A DNA stretch of 64,000 bases from Haemaphysalis longicornis (taxonomy: Eukaryota > Arthropoda > Arachnida > Ixodida > Ixodidae). The position numbers and the translations under genes are program-made. Shown here piece by piece: positions 23,771-33,489 of this stretch. Below the pieces are notes generated by a model. That model searched no databases. It saw only the letters and a list, made by a program, of their open reading frames with translations, and was not told the DNA's origin. How positions within the stretch are numbered: position 1 is the first letter of the stretch; the number at the start of each line of letters is the position of its first letter. Location: assembly GCA_013339765.2 (NCBI GenBank), contig CM023457.1:53097745-53161744 (forward strand), in the 5' to 3' direction.

Positions 23771-24486
23771 CCAAACGATTAAGCCCAGCCCCTTCCCTCG
23801 CTTGGCCTCCCACTAACAGATAGTTATCCCGAGAGAATAACGCATAAAATTGGAATTCGCCGTAAGTGTGGCCTTTTTTTTTTACACTCCCAAGACGCAC
23901 GCTTAAGTGCCGTGCACTTTTTTCCCGCAATAGACGAGCAACTGTATCTGAGTGTGGTTAAGGCGAACAAACCCCCGCGCGCCCTCCCAGGGTCCTCTCG
24001 CAATCGCCGAACTCTCCAAACACTAGCACACATTCGTATGGGCGATCGCTACCCACGCCGCGACCAGAAGCCACCCAACTGCGAAGTACGCAGCGGCAAC
24101 GGAAATGACGCAACCGCCCAAAGGTATCGCACGGCGATCAAGGCGGCACCGGGGGGAAAGATCGGGGGACATCCGAATCGCGCCGCAAAGACAAGACGAG
24201 TGGGAACCGAAAATTGTTATCGGACAGAGAGAGACAGAACACACTGGAACGAAGTACAACACAAGACAGGAGTAAACGGAAGGCGAGTGATGCATTGCAG
24301 CGACGCCAACACAGACGCCCGGAAATCACGTCCTCCGCCGACTCAACGCGCGGAACAAACCTCGTCGTCCAGAGAGACAAGCGCACACCCCACAGTGAAC
24401 TGGCCAGTCGCGAAGCGCACACGGCCTGATGATAATGATCGTTACAACGAGCGTTAGGGCCGGCTTCCCTGCCAGGGCTAATTAAC

Positions 24487-24506
24487 GACACCCCGGTTGG
24501 GGTGTC
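24487..24506. repeat. Perfect 8-bp stem hairpin
   Basis: GACACCCC, loop GGTT, then GGGGTGTC. No downstream T-run or known RNA family is evident. Confidence 0.9.
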
Positions 24507-24793
24507 TGCCGCTGCACGATACGCATCGGGAATATTATAAAAGCCGGTTACGTTCATCATCACTGATACACAGAAGGTCGGAAGAAGCCGATACGGCTAA
24601 ACAACAAGACGAAATGAGAAAAAAAGAGAGGGCGAGGTGAGTTCGAGAGAGAAAGGAGGAGGCCGTGGGAAAATGACGGCGGAATGCGTAACTGCCGTAA
24701 ATATGGCGCGGAAGCAAGAGAGGGGGGAGGAGGGGAATGTGGGGGAGAGGGGAGGGGGAGAGTGAGGGACCCGGGGCGCGGCGGTAACAGGAG

Positions 24794-24829
24794 CTATCGA
24801 TTAGTTAATCCGCATAAATATTCATGATC
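24794..24829. promoter_or_regulatory. Cluster of homeodomain-like core motifs
   Basis: Within 36 bases lie ATCGATTAG (Cut/Hox-type core), GTTAATCC (Bicoid/Otx-type TAATCC), and CATAAATATTCATG (AT-rich, ending in an ATTCAT octamer-like word). They sit immediately downstream of a G/A-rich CpG block. Motif evidence only. Confidence 0.25.
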
Positions 24830-27283
24830 TACTGCAGCAGCATGCCACTGCTGCTGCTGCCTCTGCCGCCGCACTTTGTGCCGAACGGCGTGCAACCAGC
24901 CACGGGCGGCGCGAGCCGGAACCACTGGCTTCCCCCTCCCGGTCCCCTCCCCTCCGCTCGGACAGCCCTGTCATTAGTCGCACGCGTCCCGGCAATCGGG
25001 ACACTGCGGGTGCGACCACGTTACGTGCTCTGCAAGCGTGAGCCGAGACGTCATAGCTGACGAAGTGGAAGGAGTACCCGACGCGCCGAGTCCCAAGTCA
25101 ATCCTACTTCACGGCGCGACCGTCAATGCATTCACAAGTAGATTCTAAAGTTTGTTGACAAACATTTTCAAAACAAGTCCACAGAAGGTGCAGCAGCGTC
25201 GAGGGATAGTGTGATATATATAAAAACAAATACAGCCCGATAATTGGACAGATTAATATGCGCCAAACGTGTCCATCAGCTTTTCCCGGCGTCTGTCTCA
25301 ACACTCCCTGGATAAGGAAAAAAGAGGGGCCAGTTCGATAACGACGACAGAGATTGCGAAGATATACGAAATGCGTTGGTAGATCGATGTTCATTTAATG
25401 CAGGCATGTGTATACACTCCCGTGTTCGGTTTAACGCACCGGGGTGCTAAGCACTGCCCCCTCCCTCCCCATGTCCGACAGAAGCCTCCACCACCACGAT
25501 CAAACCCGCTTCAGTCTATTCTGGGCGCGCTGAGAGGCTTACATGTGCATACAGTAACGCATATGGGTATTCATTTACAAGTTTCATGGCTTTATTTGCT
25601 TCGCAGAAGCCACATAAACGCCACAAGGCACTGAGCTGAACGCGCTGGCGTGCATTGCAAGAAACCTCGACGAATTCTCACCAACGTTAGCGCCGGACTG
25701 GAACCAGCAACATGGTTTGGACTGGATTGGATTGGATTGAAATGGCTACGACCTCCTTGCTTCACTGGCTGCTCCCACTCCCTACCTAAAGGCGGCGTTT
25801 TGTCGTCCAACGCTCGAATGATCTGCGTTGTCATTTTTTTTCTCGCGTATACGGACGCATAAACACGTCAGTTTAAAAATTACTACGGCCTTTTTGCAAA
25901 GTCACCGTCGGCAAAATTCAGCATGAATTCCTCTTTCCGAGGAATAATAAAAAGCACCAGAGAAAACGTTAACGCGATCCTCAGCAGAGAAGCATGTAGG
26001 CGATTCTAAACGCCGCCGGCAAACCTCTCTGCTTCTTCAATGAAGAGTCCCCCCCCCCCTTTCTCTGTCTCTCCTATGAGAAATCACTATGCCCCTTGAA
26101 GGCGTTTTTTACAAGAGCGTTTTCAAGAAGTTCCATAGGACACGGGGGCATCCACTGTTTATAGAAGGGTGGGTCGAGGCGATAACGACGCGGACTCACG
26201 TGCGTGCGTAGGCACGAACGAATGATAAAGCCCTACACGCAGCATATTCCACGATTAAAACAAAAGTAAAATGACCGGCGTGCACTCAAGCCATCGCTGG
26301 AGCTCGCATCCCAGTCGCGGTCAAAAATTCACAAACACTCAAATACCTGCACCGTCAGTGCTCTCATGGAAGTTTAGTTTGGAACAATCTCCTCCGCCAA
26401 TTCAAGCTCCACCCACCCACCTTCCACGGAATTGGAATCACGCGCGCAATTTGTGTTTTAGTTTACGAAAAAAACGCCCGAGAAGTTTCTGATTCAACAC
26501 TTGAGCAAAACTGGCTTTTCGTGTTCGTTCAGCCGCATCATGTCCTTTTTCTTCTTTCTTTGCAAAAAAAGTTGGCTTTCCCTCATCAAGATCACGCTTG
26601 CAGTGAAGCACCCTCTACAGTCAGCTTTCTGGCTTGGACGGCGTTGGTGGTGATTTATAAAGAAAGGAGGAAAGAGAAAAGAAGTGGGGATATTGTGGAC
26701 CCCAACGGGGAGTTCACGCTCGTACAACCCAGTACAGGGAAGGAAGGTGCAATACCGTAGTAACCAGTTTCCCTTTCCCCCCTCTCTCTCTCACTCTCTG
26801 CGTGCGTGCATGCGTGTACTGTGCGTGTGTGTGAACTTACAAACGGCGTTCACCCAACTGGGATCAAGAGTTGAAATTAGAAATGCTGAATATTCAAGTA
26901 CCGAAGCAATTGCTCATGGTCCTGTGTACCAGCGCAAGCCTTAAGATTAACGAACGAAAAGTCAAAATCAACGATTTGCCTTGTTACGCAGCGAATCTAG
27001 GTGCGACGTTGTTGAGCGCACAAAAATCAAATCACGCCAAACCTTCCTTCAATCTACAACTTCAAAACGCTACCTCAGACAGCTTGTTTGAAGCACACCG
27101 ATAACCCAGAAATGTACCGCTAACACAGGTTTGTACGAGAATTAGTCGAACGGACGATAATCTATGGCTCTCGAACGAAATTTAAAAACATGTACCTGCA
27201 GATACTGAGACCGAAGATCATAGAGTTTTAGCAGTCCGTCTGTTCCCTGGTGCACGTTGTTACCGTGATTACCTGGACTCGAC

Positions 27284-27295
27284 TGCGCATGCGCG
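27284..27295. promoter_or_regulatory. NRF1-type palindrome
   Basis: TGCGCATGCGCG matches the NRF1 consensus. It lies in a CpG-rich segment about 150 bp upstream of a MITE. No transcript is identified. Confidence 0.3.
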
Positions 27296-27444
27296 AGCGG
27301 AAGGGCAAGGAGGCTCACCCCACCGTGGCGAATGCACGGACATGGCGAAGGTCGGCCCGCGGAACTAATCCCCCTACCGCGACGAATGGCCAAGTGCCCA
27401 GACGAATCCCAGAGAAGCAGGGTGCAAGCCTGCCGAGACGACCA

Positions 27445-27651
27445 GGGGCGGTATTCTCGAGTTTTGTCCCTTTTGCGTCCCTTTCAAAAGTGTCCCTTTT
27501 GGTGAGCCCTGATTGGCTAAAAGCAAACAACCGGAAGTGACGTAGCGCAAGCGCGGCAAACCTACTGCCAACGCCCACTGCTTAACCGGAAGTACGTCAC
27601 GATGAAAGGGACGCACGTTTTCAAAAGGGACAGTTACGAGAATACCGCCCC
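27445..27651. mobile_element. Short MITE with GGGCGGTATTCTCG TIRs
   Basis: The ends GGGCGGTATTCTCG (27446) and its exact complement CGAGAATACCGCCC (ending 27650) are perfect 14-bp TIRs. Subterminal GTCCCTTTTG and GTCCCTTTC words are also inverted. CAG flanks both ends, compatible with a 3-bp target duplication such as PIF/Harbinger elements make. At about 207 bp with no frame of its own it is non-autonomous. Superfamily assignment is inference from TSD length. Confidence 0.85.
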
Positions 27652-27743
27652 AGAAACGTTTCATACCCTACCCTATTAGCATTTGTAGCGGCTTACAACA
27701 GCTTTGCTGGACATCCACTTTCGCAGGGGGGGATGGCGACCAT

Positions 27744-27744
27744 T

Positions 27745-27776
<32 letters not shown>

Positions 27777-27778
27777 AT
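27744..27778. repeat. (TTG)n microsatellite
   Basis: Eleven uninterrupted TTG units. Confidence 0.97.
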
Positions 27779-27876
27779 TAGGCCCCTTCACATATGCCCT
27801 TTTTAGGGGCGAAGCCGCTCCGGGGCTCTGACTGTCGGCGTCTCCTGTCGTCGTTGTCGTTTCATGTAGTCACAAA

Positions 27877-28127
27877 CTGAAACACCGGGACACTCGTTTT
27901 CCAAAGCTTCGCGCTAGACAGTTTCATCTCCGTGGACAAAAACGCGCACTATCTTGCTTCAAAGACACGAGACTTTTACAGCAAAGCTGTATATACCTCT
28001 GCCCCACCCCCCAAACGGTTTTTTGTGCGTGGGCAAAAACGCCAAGGCGCCAAGAATACACTTATACACTGCATTCTTCGCCCCTCCGCAGATTTCACGT
28101 TAGTGGAGATAGCCCGGGATTTCTTGT
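27877..28127. repeat. Dispersed repeat, copy 1
   Basis: Aligns in direct orientation with 54262-54490. Shared blocks are CACTCGTTT, CGCGCTAGA, GACTTTTACAGCAAAGCTGT, AACGGTTTT, GACAAAAACG or GGCAAAAACGC, GAATACACTTA and TTTCACGTTAGTGGAGAT. There is no coding signal, and the internal ACAGCAAAGCTGT is a small palindrome. Family unknown to me. Confidence 0.75.
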
Positions 28128-29067
28128 TTATGCAAAGGCTCGCGCATAGGTGATTATATCGATCACAAATTCCGGTCCAGCGTTCCCGGGTATTTTTACG
28201 CGTGCAGAGTAAAAAATCGGACGCGTGCTAACAACAAGCCTTTGTTCTCCTATTGCAACAACATCCCATTTACGTCACAGTGTTTTCACGGCGATGCAAC
28301 GGCGTCCGCAAATGTTTGTACGCACAAGCCAATTAGCGAGCGTTTGACCTACTTTCGAGATAACGACAAGGGTCACCACCGGCAGTACTGAAAACGCAAA
28401 ACAAACACTTCAAGTTTCGGCCAGCTGCTTTTTTTTTACGCCCCGTCAGAAAATAAAAAAAGGAAAGAGTTGGGCTAAGCGTTATTTTTTATCCTTATTT
28501 TTCGCGTTGAGGGAAACCGACCTCGCTGCGTGGAAAAAGTGCGGTCTAGAGGCGAGGAATTGCTTAACACGGAAGACGAACTTTTTGAAGTACTTTTCTT
28601 TTTCGTTTGACAAAAAAAAAGCAGAATTAGAATTATAGAACTACATATATACAATGAACAAGAAATACGAGACCCGTGGACAGCCTCACTGCCACAAGGA
28701 TGCGGCGGAGTTATACAGCCTCTGCTGCAAATACACTTCGTAAGAGAGCCTAAATGTGTATACATTTTATGTCACGTGGATATTTGTCAATCGCGATGCC
28801 CTGCTCGCGATGTGTGCGATCGCCCCCGGTTACTGTGTGTTTGATCGCCGTGCAGAGTCAATCCCCATTAGTGCTACGTTCCGTGCTTCTTGGCCACAAG
28901 ATATTATGAAGACGACGACGTAAATGTGTGGGTCCTACCGCTCGCGGCCAGAACTGATTCAGCCATCTTCGCTGAGCCTGCGTGCTGCCTATATTCGTGT
29001 AGCGCTACGCCTAATAAATAGGTACATTCATCTTGCTGTCTACACCTATCCGTCTAGTAACGAAATT
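28128..29067. other. Unannotated stretch
   Basis: No domain-bearing frame. The last 290 bases before the (TA)n (28771-29060) have an LTR-like look, starting TGTCACG and holding AATAAA near 29012, but clean matching termini are not visible, so I do not call an LTR. Confidence 0.35.
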
Positions 29068-29083
29068 TATATATCTATATATA

Positions 29084-29156
<73 letters not shown>
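29068..29156. repeat. (TA)n microsatellite
   Basis: About 89 bases of TA with small interruptions. No SINE head is recognisable on either side, unlike the copies at 2.3 and 50.4 kb. Confidence 0.95.
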
Positions 29157-29158
<2 letters not shown>

Positions 29159-29700
29159 CAATTACATACGGCGACCGAGTGTCGAAAGAAGGTACACCGA
29201 CAACTGATAAGCGTTTTCACGCCTCAATGAAATAAGCGCGGAAACGACAATGCGAGAACGACACACAGAGACAGAGAGTAGACGCCGACCATGTCCGTGT
29301 GTCTTCACCGGACGCCGGTGACCCAGCGAAGTTTTTGGCGACGTCCGACCGACGCATGCGCACTACACGCATACGACGCCGTCTAAAAGGCAGATGGTGT
29401 CATCAGCGGCGATAAATAGGCCAAACACCGCGCTTTAATCACGACGCCCCCACGGGGTTTCTCCTTTCCCGTTTTCCTCCATTCCCAGCGCAATCGTACA
29501 CTACCAAAAAGAGAGGCGACTGAAAATAAGCGCACAGCACTTTATAGCGTCAGTTTAGGTGGGCGGGTAGACACTGAAGCAGTTCCTAATACGCGCACGA
29601 GGACCACACGAGCCGCCAGTCGCGTGCGGGCAAAACGTGATCCCAAGTCACGACTTCCGCTAACAAAGAACACCCCCCGCGTACAAGCGAATAGTGCTTG
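29157..29700. other. Unannotated stretch
   Basis: Contains an ACGCATGCGCAC word near 29352 (NRF1-like, imperfect). No coding signal. Confidence 0.4.
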
Positions 29701-29874
29701 TAATTAATAAGTTAATCCCAGCGAAGGGGGAATATATATATTGTAATTTATAAGTTAATCCCAGCGAAGGGGGAATATATATATTGTAATTAATAAGTTA
29801 ATCCCAGCGAAGGGGGGATATATATATATTGTAATTAATAAGTTAATCCCAGCGAAGGGAGAATATATATATCG
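29701..29874. repeat. 43-bp unit repeated four times
   Basis: Copies lie at 29701-29743, 29744-29786, 29787-29831 (45 bp, longer TA run) and 29832-29874. Each contains AAGTTAATCCCAGCGAAGG and ends in a short ATATAT run. Only a few substitutions separate them, so the array is recent. TTAATCCC is repeated four times with regular spacing. Confidence 0.97.
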
Positions 29875-31202
29875 TCGCGCGGAGGGGAAACAGAGGGGAA
29901 ACATTGCGCTCCGCTCCTCCTCCTCCCGGTGTTGACGTTAATTCCAGCAAGCAAGCACCGACTCCCAAAAGGCTGCTCCATCGCTTCGGTGCGCCTGCGT
30001 GAATACAGCAAAGCAAGCACCGCCTTGTTGTTGGAAGTTTCAGCGTGCCCAAGGTTTCGATACACCTGTCGATGGCTTTAGGAATCGCGATTAAACTGCT
30101 GCGCGAGCAGGTAAAAGCCGAACTTATTCCTTTTTCGTTTTTTTTTTTTTTTTGCTGACATACGCGTACTATACTTCCTGGAAACACGCAAGCAACGCTG
30201 GCGTCGCGTTATTGCAATGAGCTATAACGCTATACAGAGTAACGGCAAGAGAGTAAGCAGCAGCTGTATTTGAGCCGCAAAAAACGACGCCGGAAAAGAA
30301 AAAAGTACGCGCAAACAATTCTCGCCTGCGCTCCCTCCATCCACACGACCGGTGCAATTACTATCTTTACAGACGCAGTTCCAACGTTCGCGGCGGATAT
30401 AAGAAAAATAAAATAACGCAACTACAAGCAGACAAACAACGGGAGAGCTAAAACGAGCGGTTCTATTCGCGAACATTCCAACCTAGCCGCGATCTGCTCT
30501 GAAAATACAAAGCCACGAAAGTGCCTATCTAAAGTAACAACCACAACCTATATATATCCTAGCGTTCAGGAACCAAAAACCATAGAAAATGGAACCAAAC
30601 CAAGGACCAAATGATAAATAATCCCACGCGACCTCCATACGCAGGAACGCAAAAAAAAAGGGAAACAAAATCATCACGCACGGTATAGGGGACAAAAACA
30701 ATCGGCGTACGTACACGTCCGAGCACCTGCCAAGCGCGGTTCGTGTGTGTGCAAAGCTGGTAAGTCCGCGTGCCGCTGCGTGTGCGCACGTGGTAGTATA
30801 CGGCGACCGTGTTTAATCCGCGACGCGAACGCATATACGCGTCGTCCTCGGTGCAGCACACACACGTATCGTATAGGTATATAGACGCACGCACGCACGC
30901 CCACCTGGGTCGGCCGTCACGTCCCGGTTAGAGCTGTACTACATTCGGAGCGACTGGCGACGTAGAAAGATCAGTCATCCGATGTTGTTTGCGAAAAAGA
31001 AACGACAGTGTAAAGAAGCGCAACAAAAAGGAAAAAAAGAAACAACTGCTCTATAAATTCAGATACCGACAGCTTCCCAGTTCCCGAAACTCTCGCGGCT
31101 CGTTCGAGAGCGGCTCTAACTTATCTGGATCGATATTTTCGAAGTGACACGGGAAAAGCGCTATCACGAGAAGCAACGGTTTAGATCGACCGAATCAAAA
31201 AG
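29875..31202. other. Unannotated stretch
   Basis: Minus-strand frames of 60-115 codons at 29843-30187 and 30559-30894 lack recognisable domains. A CA/CG-rich area lies at 30840-30900. No gene supported. Confidence 0.4.
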
Positions 31203-31437
31203 TGATTGATTGTAGGGTTTAAGGTACCGACGCAACGCAGGCGATGAGGCGCGTCGTAGTGGAGGGCTCCGGATTAATTTCGATTACCTGGGGATCTTTA
31301 ACGTGCGCTTAAATCTCGTACACACGGGCGTTTCTGCTTTTCGCCTCCATCAGAAAAACGACCGCCGCGGCCGAGAGTCGAACCCGCGACCTCGCACTCA
31401 GCAGTGCAACGCCTCAGCCACTGAGCCACCGCGGCGG
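31203..31437 (-). mobile_element. Ruka-like SINE, nearly full length
   Basis: All family blocks are present on the minus strand, from the head complement (CCACTGAGCCACCGCGG, ending about 31435) through the mutated B box (GAGAGTCGAACCC complement) to the ATTGATTG tail at 31203. The flanks GACCGAATCAAAAAG and GACAGAATCGAAAGG look like a diverged target duplication, so the insertion is older than the copy at 21091. Confidence 0.88.
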
Positions 31438-32855
31438 GACAGAATCGAAAGGTAGAGCGCTGTTTACCCGTCAGAAAGTGAAACTAGTGCCGTAACACAA
31501 AATATCAAACATTTCTATAGCCTAAGGCAAAGCTACCCTGACCACATTAGCGAGAAAGTTTGGGCTAGTTGGTACTCAATTGAACAAAAGTTTACAGCGT
31601 GAAAAAAAAAAAAAAAGGAACGAAGGACAAAGAATGGTGTCCGTGTTACCCCTCGTCGTCCGCTTCTTTTTTTGCGCTTCAAACTTTTGTTCTGCCAACA
31701 AGACCGTAAAGGTCGGTCGTCGCGCAGGCGGGTCTATGTGCGCAGACGGTGCATACGGGTCTATGCGCGCAGACTCACCGCATCATCATACACATCATCA
31801 TCATACACTGATCGGGTGTTTGTAAAAGCCCAACACCCGGTGATTCCCCCCCCCCTCCTCAATCAACGGGAAATTTAAAAAGAAATGGTCTCGGCCCAAT
31901 GGGAAGTAATTGCTTAACGAAGATTCAGAGGAACACCTTTAAATATCATCAACATCAACATCATGAAACAGTCATCATCATCATCATCATACACGATTTT
32001 TCCCTCCCACTCTTATCTCATTTAAGGAGCTTAAAAAACTAGACTTATTTTAACCACTTGAGGGAAACAATTAACGTTCCCCTTGGCACCAATTTCTTCG
32101 TGACCGGATCACCAGTGCCGACTTATAGGCCGGGTTCAGTCTGTTGCCACACCTGTCGCAATATCTTTAAATAATGACGTTATTTCACGTCTCAGCGAAC
32201 CGAACTGCTTGAAACGCGTTTTTTTTTTTCTTTTTTTTTTCGTCAATGGCGCACGATATGGCTGTTAGGTCGGTAGAGTGAACATAGCATTATATGCGAC
32301 TATTCAAAACACGGTCCGCCATCTCTTTCATACTCGAATAATATTACAGCACTCACCGCATGTATCCAGGCGCCCGGGCGGCAACCCAAGTGCCGGGTAA
32401 AATGAGCACGGCCGAACCGACGCAACCAGGCTAGTCCAGGCGGCGCAGATCGAGCCACGCGCTAGTTAGCCCACATTTTCTAACGAATCCGGTTGGCGGC
32501 GCGCGCTCATGCTTTCTATTTTCCGCCATGAAAAGGGCAAAAAACAGAGAAAGGATGCGTCCATGGAATCAGGCATAAGCGTTCACCTTCAGTCATAAAC
32601 CCCACCAACATAACACGTTTTCATTTTTGTCTTTTTTTTTTTTTTTTTTGTCGATGGCGCGCCATAACGTCAGGGGACGAGCAACTGGCCCCGAAACCGA
32701 AAACAATGGAGAAGCTTTTTAGGGAAGCAACCGCTCAAGCTGCGCTTTACAAACGGGCCTCGAATAACACTTCCGCGAAAAGGATCGAGCGAGTTGAACG
32801 GCCCGATGCCGTCTGAAATGTACCGGAAAACGTCGACACTTTTCCTTCCGAGTGC
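31438..32855. other. Unannotated stretch with CAT repeats
   Basis: Interrupted CAT trinucleotide tracts lie at 31782-31806 and 31947-31992. Two T-rich tracts, 32219-32241 and 32632-32649, are each followed by a CGTCAATGGCGC- or CGATGGCGCG-like word, perhaps ends of one old repeat family. No gene supported. Confidence 0.45.
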
Positions 32856-32859
32856 CCTC

Positions 32860-33210
32860 TAAACGGACCCAAGAAAATAAATTACAAGATTGGTTCATTA
32901 CAAAAGACTGTCCTTGTCCTGACAACAATGATACAAATGTTATCGTAAACTTTAACCATATTCTAGATATTAAGGATCACACAAATGAAGCAGCGGCGAC
33001 TCAGCAGCCACTCTCTCGCCGGGACCTTGTGACGTCACAGAGACTTGCGCGATTAGCGGCCGCTGACCAAAGCCGCCGACGTAGGCGGGAATCGAACCCA
33101 CAACCTCCGCAAAACTGAAGTCGAGGGGCAGTCGCCATTGTGGTAGCTCAATTGGTAGAGCACCGCACGCGTTGTGGGGATGCAAGTTCGATTCCCGCCT
33201 CCGGAAGACG
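32860..33210. mobile_element. MITE fragment plus inverted tRNA-like SINE pieces
   Basis: Bases 32870-33045 share blocks with the MITE at 13352-13855 (ACAAGATTGG, ACAACAATGATACAAATGTT, TGACGTCAC). Bases 33083-33110 read on the minus strand as a tRNA-like 3' half with B box GGTTCGATTCCCGCC. Bases 33139-33205 read on the plus strand as a tRNA-like unit with A box TAGCTCAATTGG and B box AGTTCGATTCC. Acceptor ends do not pair, so this is SINE-derived, not a tRNA gene. The two heads face away from each other. Confidence 0.6.
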
Positions 33211-33335
33211 GGGGATTTTTCCCCCACTTTCAATTATCTGCCTTTATCACAAAGATAAAAAGAAAACAATCCAATCGTAATTCGGTCTTTTGAAGCTCCT
33301 AAAGCAGTAGCGTTGCCAACGTTTCGCGAGACTTG

Positions 33336-33398
33336 CCTTCACCTCTCTCTCTCTCCCCCTCTCCGGGTGAAGAGGAGGTAAACAGACAGAAGAAGAAG

Positions 33399-33446
<48 letters not shown>

Positions 33447-33447
33447 G

Positions 33448-33488
<41 letters not shown>
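33336..33488. repeat. (CT)n then (GA)n low-complexity tract
   Basis: CT-rich 33341-33362, a short spacer, then GA units at 33402-33486 broken by GAGGAG. The two parts could pair as a weak hairpin. Confidence 0.9.

Positions 33489-33489
<1 letters not shown>

Larger units (their letters stand above)
23771..27444. other. Unannotated stretch, partly CpG-rich
   Basis: A 181-codon plus frame at 23912-24457 and a 141-codon minus frame at 24138-24563 overlap, neither with a recognisable domain. A purine-rich GGGGGA tract lies at 24717-24770. A perfect hairpin, GACACCCC-GGTT-GGGGTGTC, is at 24487-24506. GGATT words repeat at 25721-25739. No gene can be supported. Confidence 0.4.

Noticed and set aside
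28771..29060. Possible LTR before the (TA)n tract
   Set aside because: TGTCACG start and AATAAA are present, but no matching end or target duplication was found.
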